64,000 bases of DNA, taken from the NCBI GenBank assembly GCA_001897525.1, contig MKTB01000005.1, positions 62,001 to 126,000 on the forward strand. Direction: 5' to 3'. The notes below the pieces were generated by a model, which saw only the letters and a program-made list of their open reading frames with translations, did not search any database and was not told the DNA's origin. How positions within the stretch are numbered: the stretch's first letter is position 1; every line of letters begins with the position of its first letter. The translations under genes were made by a program, and so were the position numbers. Shown here one piece after another: positions 1 through 8,995 of this stretch. The stretch comes from Bacteroidetes bacterium 43-16. GTDB taxonomy: Bacteria; Bacteroidota; Bacteroidia; Chitinophagales; Chitinophagaceae.

Positions 1-10
1 CAGCTTCCAT

Positions 11-54
11 CATTAACCATTTACAATTAACCATTAATAATTTATCATTCAGCA
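11..54. repeat. Dispersed ATTAACCATTAA-type intergenic repeat, copy 1
   Basis: A/T-rich intergenic sequence built from CATTAACCAT and AATTAACCATTAATAAT words. The first 30 bases match 4133-4162 with two mismatches, and a related stretch lies at 26502-26540. It lies outside genes in all three places. No gene is visible in bases 1-125 otherwise. Confidence 0.6.
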
Positions 55-140
55 AGCTTCAGCCTTCGACAATATTAATTTCAGTATAATAATCGCTCAA
101 AACAAATCAGCTTTTAAACAATATCATGTATCTTCGTATT

Positions 141-773
141 ATGCATTTTGTACAAAAAATATATATTAATGATAAACCATTAATATTAACTAATTCCGCC
201 GAAAGTTTTTTGCACCAAAACCCCTTAAGCAAGGGCTTTGAGCTGTTTGTAGGCGCTTTTCACCGTAATTTCCGGATGGCGAAAAAGCACCTTGAAAAAC
301 CCTTTACCCAAGGGGTGATCATAGAAGATATTGATGTTGATGTGCTCCAGAAAGAGATCAGCAGCTACTTTAAACCCATCAGTGCCGGTGGCGGTGTAGT
401 CCACAATGAAGACGGAGATATATTAATGATCTACCGCAGGGGGAAATGGGACCTGCCCAAAGGAAAATTAGATGAAGGCGAATCCATTGAAGCTTGTGCG
501 GTAAGAGAGGTGCAGGAAGAAACCGGCCTGAATAAACTCCATCTTGAAAACAAAATTGCAGACACTTTTCATATCTATTCAGAAAACAAAAAGGACATCA
601 TAAAAACTACCGTCTGGTTCCGGATGAATGTAAACGGCATACCGGCATTGATCCCGCAGGCCGAGGAGAACATAGCCGAAGCTAAATGGGTGCCGGTGGC
701 GCAACTGCCCGAATACATCAAGTATTCTTACCAGGGCATCAAAGACGTACTTACCCTGGCCAAACTGTTATAA
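141..773 (+). CDS. NUDIX hydrolase
   Basis: Hydrolase of nucleoside-diphosphate-linked substrates; the exact substrate is unknown. A complete NUDIX box lies at residues 108-130 (GKLDEG then REVQEETGL), with the metal-binding REVQEE core intact. The first 85 residues are an extra N-terminal region seen in many Bacteroidota members and hold no motif I recognise. A further in-frame ATG lies at 126, but a near-consensus -7 box (TATCTTCG, 129-136) sits between the two ATGs, so the 141 start (210 aa) is preferred; the message would then be nearly leaderless. It stands alone, followed by elaA 68 bases later on the same strand. Confidence 0.88.
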   Translation: MHFVQKIYINDKPLILTNSAESFLHQNPLSKGFELFVGAFHRNFRMAKKHLEKPFTQGVIIEDIDVDVLQKEISSYFKPISAGGGVVHNEDGDILMIYRRGKWDLPKGKLDEGESIEACAVREVQEETGLNKLHLENKIADTFHIYSENKKDIIKTTVWFRMNVNGIPALIPQAEENIAEAKWVPVAQLPEYIKYSYQGIKDVLTLAKLL

Positions 774-841
774 TATTTATGGGCACAGGTATAAACAGCA
801 CTGCAACTTATATCCTGGCGACTAATTAAAGCATTCCATCT

Positions 842-1300
842 ATGTCCTGGCATTTAAAACCTTTTCAAGAGCTCAGCAATCATGAGCTGTACAGCATCCT
901 GCAGATCAGGAATGCCGTGTTCATTGTAGAGCAGGCCTGCTACTACCAGGACGTAGACAATAAAGACCTCAATGCATTACACCTGTTCTATATCAAGGAT
1001 AATGCTATGCTGGCCTATTGCAGGATACTGCCTGCAGGGATCTCTTACAAAGAAGCCAGTATCGGCAGGTTCCTCACCGTACAGTCTGCCCGCAACCAGG
1101 GCTTAGGAAAGGTATTGATCGAGCAGGCCATTTATCATATCAAGGAACGCTGGCCCAAGACCAGTATCCGCATCAGCGCACAACAGTACCTGGAAGCTTT
1201 CTACCAAAGTTTTGGGTTCAAAACCCAGGGCGATATGTACCTCGAAGATGACATTCCACATATAGAAATGCTCCTCGACCTGAATATGCCTACCCTCTAA
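842..1300 (+). CDS. elaA: GNAT family N-acetyltransferase, ElaA type
   Basis: Cytosolic acetyl-CoA-dependent N-acetyltransferase whose natural substrate is not known. The 152-residue protein follows the ElaA pattern: N-terminal LRxAVFxVEQ-like segment (IRNAVFIVEQACYYQD), acetyl-CoA loop RNQGLG near residue 83, and a C-terminal FYQSFGF motif followed by EDDIPHIEM. Length is normal for the family. No clear promoter box is seen directly upstream, so it may be read together with the NUDIX gene. Confidence 0.88.
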   Translation: MSWHLKPFQELSNHELYSILQIRNAVFIVEQACYYQDVDNKDLNALHLFYIKDNAMLAYCRILPAGISYKEASIGRFLTVQSARNQGLGKVLIEQAIYHIKERWPKTSIRISAQQYLEAFYQSFGFKTQGDMYLEDDIPHIEMLLDLNMPTL

Positions 1301-1328
1301 ATAAAACGTATTACTGGTAAACGCATAA

Positions 1329-1361
1329 AAACCTATAAGGTTTTTGAAACCTTATAGGTTT
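1329..1361. repeat. Dispersed hairpin repeat AAACCTATAAGGTTT, copy 1
   Basis: Two 15-base arms (AAACCTATAAGGTTT and its complement) separated by TTG form a perfect hairpin; each arm is itself close to palindromic. The same element recurs at 3991-4022 with loop TGG. It sits downstream of elaA, where it might also end transcription, though no U-run follows. A separate 14-base perfect palindrome, GCCTGTTAACAGGC, follows at 1381-1394. Confidence 0.75.
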
Positions 1362-1507
1362 ACAAAACAGCGATTAAATAGCCTGTTAACAGGCATAAGA
1401 AATAAGCAGCGCCACATCAAATCCTGTTATTTGTTCACGCCTCCTTTATTATTGCCCTCCAGGCCTAATCAAATAAGGCTTTAGCGATATCCATGGCATA
1501 ATTTCTT

Positions 1508-1515
1508 TATCTTTG
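1508..1515 (+). promoter_or_regulatory. -7 promoter box of prfB
   Basis: TATCTTTG matches TAnnTTTG exactly. It lies 22 bases before the prfB ATG, leaving a leader of about 16 bases. This placement fixes the start and leaves no room for an upstream exon such as would be needed for the classic prfB frameshift arrangement. Confidence 0.75.
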
Positions 1516-1537
1516 CACTCCTAACTTTCCACAGGAA

Positions 1538-2623
1538 ATGACTGCTGAACAATTAAAATCAATGCGTGAGCGCCTGGCTCATTTATACCAATTTTTGAAC
1601 GTTGAAGAAAGAACGGCTAAAGCCGAAAGCGATTTTCAACTGTCCACCTCCCCGGGATTCTGGGACGATGATACCCGGGCTACCGGTATCTTAAAAGAAA
1701 TAAAGATCAATAAATACTGGACCGGCCTGTACAACCAGACCCGGAATGCCGTAGAAGATTTTGCCATCCTGTTTGACTTCTGGAAAGATGGAGAAGCGGA
1801 GGAAGAAGAGGTAAAAGCAGCTTATGAACTGGCGATTAAAAACCTGGACGAAGTTGAATTCAAATCCACCCTGAACGAACCGGAAGATGAGTTAACGGCC
1901 ATCATCCAGATCAATGCCGGTGCCGGTGGTACCGAAAGCCAGGACTGGGCAGAGATGCTAGCGCGTATGTACCGTATGTATGGCCAAAAGCAAGGCTGGA
2001 AAGTGTCTGAAGTGGATTGGCAATGGGGAGATGGAGCCGGGATCAAAACAGCTACCCTGCAATTCGAAGGTGATTTTGCCTACGGCCTGCTCAAAAGCGA
2101 AAGTGGCGTACATCGCCTGGTAAGAATCTCTCCTTTTGACAGTAATGCACGTCGACACACCAGTTTCGTTTCAATAAATGTCTACCCCTTAGTTGATGAC
2201 ACCATTAATATAGAGATTAACCCCTCCGATATTAAGATGGAAACCTCACGCAGTGGGGGTGCCGGCGGACAGAATGTAAACAAGGTGGAAACAAAAGTAC
2301 AGTTAACACACATTCCAACAGGTATTGTAGTAGTATGTCAGCAAGATCGCAGCCAGTTGGGCAACAGAGAGTTGGCTATGCAAATGCTTAGAAGCCGATT
2401 GTATGAAATTGAATTGCAAAAACGCAATGCAATCAAAGACGCTGCCAACGCCAACAAAAAGAAAATTGAATGGGGCTCCCAGATTCGCTCTTATGTCTTC
2501 CATCCTTATAAAATGATCAAAGATCACCGTACCGATTTTGAAGTAGGTAATGTGCAGCCAGTAATGGACGGTGAGCTGGACGGATTTATTAAAGCTTATT
2601 TAATGATGGGCAATGAAGGATAA
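1538..2623 (+). CDS. prfB: Peptide chain release factor 2
   Basis: Recognises UGA and UAA stop codons and triggers peptide release on the ribosome. The 361-residue product has the SPF stop-codon reading motif at residues 198-200 and the catalytic GGQ at 243-245, within [15 protein letters not shown]. Unlike the E. coli gene, it is one open frame: no in-frame UGA or slippery CUUUGA is present near codon 21, so the usual autoregulatory frameshift is absent. The GGQ glutamine is the expected target of PrmC, encoded at 32939-33796. The stop overlaps the start of the next gene by 11 bases. Confidence 0.97.
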   Translation: MTAEQLKSMRERLAHLYQFLNVEERTAKAESDFQLSTSPGFWDDDTRATGILKEIKINKYWTGLYNQTRNAVEDFAILFDFWKDGEAEEEEVKAAYELAIKNLDEVEFKSTLNEPEDELTAIIQINAGAGGTESQDWAEMLARMYRMYGQKQGWKVSEVDWQWGDGAGIKTATLQFEGDFAYGLLKSESGVHRLVRISPFDSNARRHTSFVSINVYPLVDDTINIEINPSDIKMETSRSGGAGGQNVNKVETKVQLTHIPTGIVVVCQQDRSQLGNRELAMQMLRSRLYEIELQKRNAIKDAANANKKKIEWGSQIRSYVFHPYKMIKDHRTDFEVGNVQPVMDGELDGFIKAYLMMGNEG

Positions 2624-3908
2624 GCAAGCGGAACAAAAAAGCGCTTTTGAATCATTGATGCAGCAAAAAGCCTTCCAGGAAAAGGCTTTCCGGGAATTAT
2701 TACAATACCTGGACCAGCATTCCCCTTTTTATCAAAAGATGTTTCGCTCTGGTGAAATAGATATCAATACCGTAAACTTAACAGCACTCCCTACCACATC
2801 AAAAGAAGAGCTCCAGTTGCATAACTGGGATTTTCTTTGTGTACCTAAAAGCGAGATCGCAGAGTACACGGCAACCTCCGGCACGCTGGGAATGCCTGTA
2901 ACCATAGCCCTTACCGAAAACGACCTGCAAAGACTGGCCTATAATGAATACTGTTCCTTTGCGATCATGGGCCTCAATGAAACAGACCGCATTCAACTCT
3001 TATTGACCTTAGACAAGCAGTTTATGGCCGGTATGGCCTACTACCAGGGTGCCCGAAAAATGGGTGCCGCTGTCGTGCGCACCGGGCCGGGAGCACCTGA
3101 GATGCAACTGGAGGTCATGCGCCATCTAGGCATCAGTACCTTAGTAGCAGTGCCTTCCTTTCTCTTAAAACTCATAGAAACGGCCAAGGCCCTGGATATA
3201 GACCTGAAAACCTTACCGGTAAAGAAAGTACTGGCTATAGGAGAAAGCATGTACGATTCGGAATGGGAGAAAAGCATTTTACATGAACGGATCTGTAAAG
3301 ACTGGCCCATTGACATCCATAGTACTTATGCTGCTACAGAGATGCAAACCGCCTTTACTGCCTGTAATGTGGAAGCAGGCCTGCATGCAAACCCGGAACT
3401 CATTATTGTTGAATTTTTAGACGATGAAGGCAATGCGGTAGCAGAAGAAGAGATCGGGGAAGTGACCATTACCACCCTGGGCGTAGAAGGGATGCCATTA
3501 CTGCGCTACCGCACCGGTGACCTCTGCAAACACAACAGCAAAAGCTGCGCCTGTGGCCGGCATTCTGTACGTATAGGCCCTGTACTGGGCCGTAAAAAAC
3601 AATTGATCAAATATAAAGGCACCTCGGTCTACCCTTCCGCAATTTTCGAGATCCTGAACAAAGAAACCTGGATCGAAAACTACCTGGTGGGGATTCACCA
3701 GAACAGTGAACTCCAGGACGAGATCCGCATACAAGTGGTGAGCAGGACAGAGCATTCTATGGATGCACTGGCATCGCTTAAGGCCACATTCCGTGCACAA
3801 ATAAGGGTCGTTCCAGAAATAGAGTTCATCAATGCCACCGCATTACTGGCCTTGCAATTCCCCAATGGCTCCAGGAAGCAATTAAGGATCATTGACTACA
3901 GGCCGTAA
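2613..3908 (+). CDS. Phenylacetate-CoA ligase family adenylate-forming enzyme
   Basis: Predicted ATP-dependent acyl- or aryl-CoA ligase of the PaaK branch, 431 aa, which is usual for the family. Visible features: adenylation P-loop [12 protein letters not shown] near residue 90, the TYAATEMQ segment, and RYRTGDL with the following C-x-C-G ([17 protein letters not shown]), then a C-terminal lid. The substrate cannot be read from the sequence; no other phenylacetate-pathway genes are adjacent, although a PaaE-like reductase occurs 30 kb away. Translation is coupled to prfB by an 11-base overlap. Confidence 0.8.
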   Translation: MKDKQAEQKSAFESLMQQKAFQEKAFRELLQYLDQHSPFYQKMFRSGEIDINTVNLTALPTTSKEELQLHNWDFLCVPKSEIAEYTATSGTLGMPVTIALTENDLQRLAYNEYCSFAIMGLNETDRIQLLLTLDKQFMAGMAYYQGARKMGAAVVRTGPGAPEMQLEVMRHLGISTLVAVPSFLLKLIETAKALDIDLKTLPVKKVLAIGESMYDSEWEKSILHERICKDWPIDIHSTYAATEMQTAFTACNVEAGLHANPELIIVEFLDDEGNAVAEEEIGEVTITTLGVEGMPLLRYRTGDLCKHNSKSCACGRHSVRIGPVLGRKKQLIKYKGTSVYPSAIFEILNKETWIENYLVGIHQNSELQDEIRIQVVSRTEHSMDALASLKATFRAQIRVVPEIEFINATALLALQFPNGSRKQLRIIDYRP

Positions 3909-3990
3909 AACAATCTTTTGCTTCGCAATAAGTGGTTTTTCGATTAAATGTCATCCTGAGTACCGTCGAAGGGGTGAATCAGAATTTAAA

Positions 3991-4022
3991 AAACCTATAA
4001 GGTTTTGGAAACCTTATAGGTT
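3991..4022. repeat. Dispersed hairpin repeat AAACCTATAAGGTTT, copy 2
   Basis: Same perfect hairpin as at 1329-1361, here with a TGG loop. It lies 82 bases after the CoA-ligase stop codon. Confidence 0.75.
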
Positions 4023-4249
4023 GGCGCTTTTTACATATTTCAGACTTAGGCGCTTCAGCACATTTAATAGGTCACCGTTTTGTCACCCTGCATTCGATTA
4101 ACAGAGTTTTGCCTGGACCAATCAATTCCTTTCATTAACCATCCACAATTAACCATTAATAATTCAGCAGAGATTGCTCCACTCCGCTAGCGCTCAGTCG
4201 AATCATTGTTAATGATTGCCGGCTTTAAGCTTGTCATTAATAATTAACA

Positions 4250-4411
4250 ATCTCCCATCACTCACCACTAATCACTAATCACCCATTGACTATTCACTGT
4301 TCACTAATCACTTTTCACTCACCACCCATCACTCACCACTAATCACCCATTGACTATTCACTTTTCACTAATCACTTTTCACTAATCACTTATCACTAAT
4401 CACTTTTCACA
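4250..4411. repeat. Low-complexity ACTAATCACT repeat tract
   Basis: About 160 bases made of irregular tandem words such as CACTAATCACT, CACTTTTCACT and ACCCATTGACTATTCACT. A 20-odd-base unit containing CACTAATCACCCATTGACTATTCACT appears twice. Spacing is irregular and there are no unique spacers, so it is not a CRISPR array. It abuts the 3' end of the NDH-2 gene. Confidence 0.75.
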
Positions 4412-4425
4412 CATCATTCCCCCTC

Positions 4426-5697
4426 CTAATTCATTATATCATCCTCTTTCGGAGGCTTGCTGCTGATGATGAGGCGTATCGTAGGATCATTAGTAATGAA
4501 GCTCCACATCCAGCTGAAGAATAGTTTTACCCGGTTCCGGAACCCGGCAATCGGCATGATGTGAATGAAGAGCCAGGTAAACCAGGCCAATGCCCCTTTC
4601 ATAAAACCTTTGGGCAGATCCACTACCGCTTTAAACTTGGAAATGATGGCCATACTGCCCTTATCCTTATATTTAAAGGCTTTCAAAGGCTGGCCCTGCA
4701 ACATTTTTTCAAAGTTTTTAGCCAAAAGCTGCCCTTGTTGTATGGCAGGCTGTGCTACCTGCGGATGCCCTTTAGGGAATGCAGCGTCCGTCATTTGAAG
4801 ACAGATATCGCCTATAGCATAAATATTTTCGGTCCCCTCTACCTTATTATAAGCATCTACCAGGATCCTCCTGGCATGACCTATACTCGCTTCCGGCAAG
4901 CCTTTAGCCTCCTTGGCAATCACCCCGGAAACCCAGATCAATGTCGGTGTTTCGATGGCCTCACCATTAGCCAGGTGCACTACATTATTGCTAAAATCTT
5001 TTACGGCCACATCCAGTTTCACCTCTACACCCAGGTGTTTTAATTGTTTCAGCGCTTCATCCTGCGACTTCTTGCTCATGGGCCCCAGCAAGGTCTTCCC
5101 GGCATCTACCAGGATGATGCGGCTTTGGATACCATTTAGTTCCGGGTAGTCTTTTTCCATGATATACTTACCCATTTCTGCCATCATACCTGCAATCTCC
5201 ACACCCGTAGGACCGCCACCCGATACCACGATCGTCATGATGCGCTTCAGCGCTTCCACATCACTGGTACGGCAGGCTTTTTCCAGGTTGGCCAGAATGG
5301 TATTGCGTATTTCCAAAGCATCATTGATCGTCTTTAAAGCCAATGCATGCTGCTTTACATTTTCCATGCCGAAATAATTGGTCTCGGTACCCATTGCCAG
5401 CACCAGCTGGTCATAAGTTACCTTACCTTTATCCGTTACGATGAAGTGCTCTTCCGGTACAATGTGTAAAAGACTGGCATTAAAAAAACGAATGTTCTCT
5501 TTATGCTGAAACATTCGTCTAAAGGGCAAACTGATATTGGAAGGCTCGATAAATGATGAAGCCACCTGGTAAATTAAAGGCGGGAAAAAATTATAATTAT
5601 TCGTATCCACCAATACCACCTCTATACCCTGTTTTCCTGCAAGAGATTTGGCCAGGTTGATCCCGGCAAAGCCACCGCCTACTATAAGTACTTTCAT
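4426..5697 (-). CDS. Type II NADH:quinone oxidoreductase (NDH-2)-like FAD protein
   Basis: Single-subunit, non-pumping NADH dehydrogenase feeding electrons into the quinone pool at the inner face of the cytoplasmic membrane. The 423-residue protein has the FAD-binding GGGFAGIN at residues 7-14, a second Rossmann glycine motif (SGGGPTGVEIAG) near residue 160 for NADH, the AIGDIC segment near residue 294 binding FAD, and a hydrophobic C-terminal stretch (ALAWFTWLFIHIMPIAGF) that is expected to contact the membrane. A consensus -7 box lies 65 bases upstream. Other NAD(P)H/FAD oxidoreductases of the family cannot be fully excluded. Confidence 0.85.
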   Translation of the reverse strand: MKVLIVGGGFAGINLAKSLAGKQGIEVVLVDTNNYNFFPPLIYQVASSFIEPSNISLPFRRMFQHKENIRFFNASLLHIVPEEHFIVTDKGKVTYDQLVLAMGTETNYFGMENVKQHALALKTINDALEIRNTILANLEKACRTSDVEALKRIMTIVVSGGGPTGVEIAGMMAEMGKYIMEKDYPELNGIQSRIILVDAGKTLLGPMSKKSQDEALKQLKHLGVEVKLDVAVKDFSNNVVHLANGEAIETPTLIWVSGVIAKEAKGLPEASIGHARRILVDAYNKVEGTENIYAIGDICLQMTDAAFPKGHPQVAQPAIQQGQLLAKNFEKMLQGQPLKAFKYKDKGSMAIISKFKAVVDLPKGFMKGALAWFTWLFIHIMPIAGFRNRVKLFFSWMWSFITNDPTIRLIISSKPPKEDDIMN

Positions 5698-5761
5698 ATA
5701 TAAGTATTTATTATTATCATTAGCTTCCTGTAAAACAAAACACTCGTTTCAAAAAAGCCCT

Positions 5762-5769
5762 CAAAGTTA
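5762..5769 (-). promoter_or_regulatory. -7 promoter box of the NDH-2 gene
   Basis: Reading the minus strand, TAACTTTG matches TAnnTTTG exactly and lies 65 bases before the start codon. Confidence 0.6.
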
Positions 5770-5795
5770 CGAAATGCTTTTCGGCTCTACATAAA

Positions 5796-5828
5796 GAAGT
5801 GCCCTTTTCAATCCGAAAAGGGCACTTC
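5796..5828 (-). terminator. Hairpin terminator after the L,D-transpeptidase gene
   Basis: A 14-base perfect stem (GAAGTGCCCTTTTC and complement) with a 5-base loop, placed 47 bases beyond the stop codon of the minus-strand gene. The following U-run is weak. Confidence 0.6.
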
Positions 5829-5874
5829 CACTTCAATTCTTAACAAATATTTCCAATCCCGCTGGAAATATTAC

Positions 5875-7437
5875 TTATTTCAAGGCCAGTTTCTGAATCA
5901 GTACCGAGTCCTTGCGATAAGGATCGCTCAGGTACAACATATTTTTCATCGTACTGTCTGCATTAGCGGTAAAATAACTGATGTAAACAGGTATTTTATC
6001 TGTATTGATCGGAGTAGTCCTGTTCTTTTTAATCATCGTATTGATGGAATCAATCCCTATATTCTGGCTTTCCAGGATCAGGGAAGCCAATACTCTCGGC
6101 TCTTTCACCCTTACACAGCCATGGGACATATAGCGCACTTTATTGGCAAACAAACTTCTGCCGGGCGTATCGTGTAAATAAATATCCCATTTATTGGGCA
6201 AATTGAACTTCACATAACCCAATGCCGCTGCAGGCCCAGGGGGTTGTCTTACCGCGAATTGCTTATAGTTACCGGCATTCACCATACTGTTAGGTACGCG
6301 CTTACCGCCCCGGTACACCTCGTATTTTGCCGGGATACGCCCTCCGTACTCCTTACCTACTATAGAGAGCGGAACGCCCCATGGCGGGCAGATCACGATA
6401 TTCTGCATAGGCTTTAAAAGTGATGGTGTCCTGTTTGTACGCGAACCTACAATAGTCCTGTTGTGGAACAGGTTATGGCCGCCCTTGTAATAATCGATCT
6501 CAGCCTGCGGAATGCTCACCCAGATATAATGGTCATTCATTTTATTGGGCAGCCAGCGCATCCGCTCCATGTTGATCTTTAATTGCGTGATGTAATCATC
6601 GGGATTACGTTTAGCCGTTTTGATCAACTCTTCATCTATTTTTCCTGTGGTAGACAAATGATTCAGGTATTGGTAGCTTTTGATCAAAGCAGAATCTGCA
6701 TCATCAGAGTGGATCTCTTTCCTGATCAGGTCAGGGAGCACGCTAAGACTACCGCTTTTGACCAGGTCCTTATATTTCATATAAGCAGTGTCCGACTTAA
6801 GCCTGCCCCACTTTTCCATTTCCTGCTGCATTAAGGCATATCGGGGGTTTGCCGGGCGGAAGGCATCCAGCACATTGTCTTTAGATAAACTATCACTCTG
6901 TAATATTTCGGCAAAAGAGAACACACTGTCATTGTCCGAATGCCACTCTTTATCTACCTCTGCAGGATTTAATAATCCGAAGGTAAGATCGCTGGCAGCC
7001 AATGCCAGGCTCCTGGTGAGTAAGACTTCTGTGCTGGCCAGGTTATCCTCCGTGCTTTCTTTTGCATTTAAGGCCTGTTGCAGTTTTTCAAATTCATAGC
7101 GCTGTGGATCCAGTCCGTCCAGGCCCAGTTTACCGATAGAGGCAATAGCTTTTTTACCTTTCTCAGAGATCGATTTGCCATCGATCCATAAAGGTTTATT
7201 GCCGCGCTTCTGGTACAATGTGGCTATTTCAGATTGAATAACTCCTGCACGCTTATAGACTGTTGAATCCAGGCTGGCACCTGACTGTAATGCTTTCTGC
7301 AGGCTCTCTTCACTCAATCCCGAATCAAACATATCGGAAACTCCGGAAAGAATCCCTTTATCTCCAGATCCTGAATTACAGGAAGCCAGCATCATACCTA
7401 ATCCTAAGCTTAAAATCCCCAAATGATACCGCTTCAT
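5875..7437 (-). CDS. L,D-transpeptidase family lipoprotein (YcbB/LdtD type)
   Basis: Predicted periplasmic enzyme forming 3-3 cross-links in peptidoglycan or attaching proteins to it. The frame is open from 7509, but the ATG at 7437 gives a lipoprotein signal peptide (MKRYHLGILS..., lipobox LASC with Cys about residue 20), so a 520-residue lipoprotein is called. A helical scaffold precedes the YkuD catalytic domain, whose SHGCVR motif puts the nucleophile at about Cys441. Size and layout fit the large YcbB class rather than small Ldts. A near-consensus box (AATCTTTG, 7489-7496 minus) between the two ATGs supports the downstream start. Confidence 0.87.
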   Translation of the reverse strand: MKRYHLGILSLGLGMMLASCNSGSGDKGILSGVSDMFDSGLSEESLQKALQSGASLDSTVYKRAGVIQSEIATLYQKRGNKPLWIDGKSISEKGKKAIASIGKLGLDGLDPQRYEFEKLQQALNAKESTEDNLASTEVLLTRSLALAASDLTFGLLNPAEVDKEWHSDNDSVFSFAEILQSDSLSKDNVLDAFRPANPRYALMQQEMEKWGRLKSDTAYMKYKDLVKSGSLSVLPDLIRKEIHSDDADSALIKSYQYLNHLSTTGKIDEELIKTAKRNPDDYITQLKINMERMRWLPNKMNDHYIWVSIPQAEIDYYKGGHNLFHNRTIVGSRTNRTPSLLKPMQNIVICPPWGVPLSIVGKEYGGRIPAKYEVYRGGKRVPNSMVNAGNYKQFAVRQPPGPAAALGYVKFNLPNKWDIYLHDTPGRSLFANKVRYMSHGCVRVKEPRVLASLILESQNIGIDSINTMIKKNRTTPINTDKIPVYISYFTANADSTMKNMLYLSDPYRKDSVLIQKLALK

Positions 7438-7547
7438 AACGTGGTTGTAAATTTTAATGTTTGTTTTTTGTTTAAAGATGCTAGAGCAAAGATTCTTTTT
7501 TTCTTTCATTGTAGCAAATTTCGCATAATCGTTTTACAATACATTTA

Positions 7548-7589
7548 AATTATATACAGAAATAGATGAATTATATACAGAAATAAATG
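7548..7589. repeat. 21-bp tandem duplication in a divergent promoter region
   Basis: AATTATATACAGAAATAGATG (7548-7568) is followed directly by the same 21 bases with one change (7569-7589). It lies between the divergent L,D-transpeptidase and pgk genes, just upstream of the pgk -7 box. Confidence 0.9.
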
Positions 7590-7619
7590 TTTTAGCCCTT
7601 TTTGCTGTTCAGAAAACAG

Positions 7620-7627
7620 TATATTTG
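7620..7627 (+). promoter_or_regulatory. -7 promoter box of pgk
   Basis: TATATTTG matches TAnnTTTG exactly, 20 bases before the ATG. Confidence 0.7.
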
Positions 7628-7647
7628 TTCTCCTATATTTTAAGCAT

Positions 7648-8859
7648 ATGAGCAAATTTTCTTCTTTTGATTTTTCGGGCAAAAAAGCCCTTGTTAGAGT
7701 AGATTTTAATGTTCCGATTAAAGACGGAAAGATCACTGATGATACACGTATTAAAGCGGCTTTACCGACTATTAAAAAGATATTAAGAGATGGCGGCAGT
7801 GTGGTATTAATGAGCCACTGGGGCCGCCCTATAAAAGACCTGGAAAAGAAGCCGGAACTGACTCCTGCTGATTTCTCCTTAAGCAGAATCGTACAGCATT
7901 TATCCCAGCTTATCGGTGTACCAGTTATCTTTACTGAAGACAGTATTGGTGAAGATGCGGCCAATAAAGCTGCTGCACTGCAAAAAGGCCAGATCTTATT
8001 GCTGGAAAACCTTCGTTTTTATAAAGAAGAAGAAAAAGGCGATGCGGGCTTTGCAGAAAAACTTTCTAAATACGGTAATGTCTATGTTAATGATGCCTTC
8101 GGCACCGCGCACAGGGCACATGCCTCCACCGCAATCATTGCAAACAATTTTGACAATTCCAGTAAACTGTTCGGCCTGCTGATGGAAGCAGAAGTAGATG
8201 CTGCGCAAAAAATATTGTCCCAGTCTGAGCGACCATTCACAGCGATCATCGGCGGCGCTAAGGTATCTGACAAGATCCTGATCATCGAAAACCTGCTGGA
8301 AAGAGCCACCGACATTATCATCGGGGGCGGTATGGCTTATACTTTTGCGAAAGCAATGGGCGGAAACATCGGGCAATCCCTTTGTGAAGACGATAAATTA
8401 GATATGGCACGCGCCTTACTGGAAACGGCAAAAGCGAAAGGTGTGAATATCCATCTTCCGGAGGATAGCCTGGCGGCAGATCGATTTGCCAATGAGGCAC
8501 AAACACAGATCGCGGATAACAAAAACATCCCTGATGGCTGGATGGGACTGGACATAGGCCCTAAAGCACAGGCTGCATTCAAAGCCGTGATCCTGAATTC
8601 AAAAACTATTTTATGGAACGGTCCGATGGGCGTTTTCGAAATGGAAACCTTCCAGGCTGGTACAAAAGCTATTGCAGAAGCAGTTGCTGAGGCCACTGTG
8701 AACGGTGCTTTCAGCTTAGTAGGCGGTGGAGACAGCGTTGCTGCAGTGAACAAGTTCGGTATTGCAGACAAAGTAAGCTATGTATCCACAGGTGGTGGTG
8801 CATTACTGGAATTCTTTGAAGGTAAAGTACTTCCCGGCATTGCTGCTATCGCAGAATAA
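7648..8859 (+). CDS. pgk: Phosphoglycerate kinase
   Basis: Glycolytic/gluconeogenic enzyme interconverting 1,3-bisphosphoglycerate plus ADP and 3-phosphoglycerate plus ATP in the cytosol. The 403-residue protein shows the N-terminal substrate-binding VRVDFNVP motif at residues 16-23, the SHWGRP basic-patch segment near residue 56, and the C-terminal nucleotide motifs WNGPMGVFE and GGGDSVAAV near residue 360. Length is normal (about 390-420). It is a single-gene unit with its own promoter and a strong terminator. Confidence 0.97.
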   Translation: MSKFSSFDFSGKKALVRVDFNVPIKDGKITDDTRIKAALPTIKKILRDGGSVVLMSHWGRPIKDLEKKPELTPADFSLSRIVQHLSQLIGVPVIFTEDSIGEDAANKAAALQKGQILLLENLRFYKEEEKGDAGFAEKLSKYGNVYVNDAFGTAHRAHASTAIIANNFDNSSKLFGLLMEAEVDAAQKILSQSERPFTAIIGGAKVSDKILIIENLLERATDIIIGGGMAYTFAKAMGGNIGQSLCEDDKLDMARALLETAKAKGVNIHLPEDSLAADRFANEAQTQIADNKNIPDGWMGLDIGPKAQAAFKAVILNSKTILWNGPMGVFEMETFQAGTKAIAEAVAEATVNGAFSLVGGGDSVAAVNKFGIADKVSYVSTGGGALLEFFEGKVLPGIAAIAE

Positions 8860-8877
8860 AACTAATTGACATAACAT

Positions 8878-8918
8878 AAATCATTAAAAGCACCCTTTTG
8901 AGGTGCTTTTAATGATTT
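8878..8918 (+). terminator. Terminator after pgk
   Basis: Perfect 17-base inverted repeat (arm AAATCATTAAAAGCACC) with a 7-base loop, 18 bases after the pgk stop; the right arm supplies a U-rich tail. Confidence 0.85.
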
Positions 8919-8961
8919 AGCGCATTATCGCTCTTCTTATAGATGAACTATAAAGCCAAAA

Positions 8962-8991
8962 AAAGAGGCATTGCGTCTGCAATGCCTCTTT
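8962..8991 (-). terminator. Terminator after the carboxypeptidase-like-domain gene
   Basis: Perfect 13-base stem (AAAGAGGCATTGC) with loop GTCT, directly beyond the minus-strand stop codon at 8996 and followed by TTTT on that strand. Confidence 0.85.
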
Positions 8992-8995
8992 ACAA

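Larger units (their letters stand above)
3909..4425. other. Gene-free repeat-rich spacer
   Basis: This 517-base gap has no supportable gene. It holds a TGTCATCCTGAG...GTCGAAGG fragment (about 3950-3973, a word I recognise as widely dispersed in Bacteroidota genomes), the second AAACCTATAAGGTTT hairpin (3991-4022), an ATTAACCATTAA repeat (4133-4166), a CACTCCGCTAGCGCTCAGTCGAA remnant around 4179 and a long tract of ACTAATCACT/CACTCACC words (4250-4411). Confidence 0.7.

Noticed and set aside
3892-4101. 69-codon frame overlapping the CoA-ligase 3' end
   Set aside because: It runs through two dispersed repeats and has no protein-like features.
4250-4411. Possible CRISPR-like repeat tract
   Set aside because: Unit lengths are irregular, units adjoin without unique spacers, and no cas genes are present.
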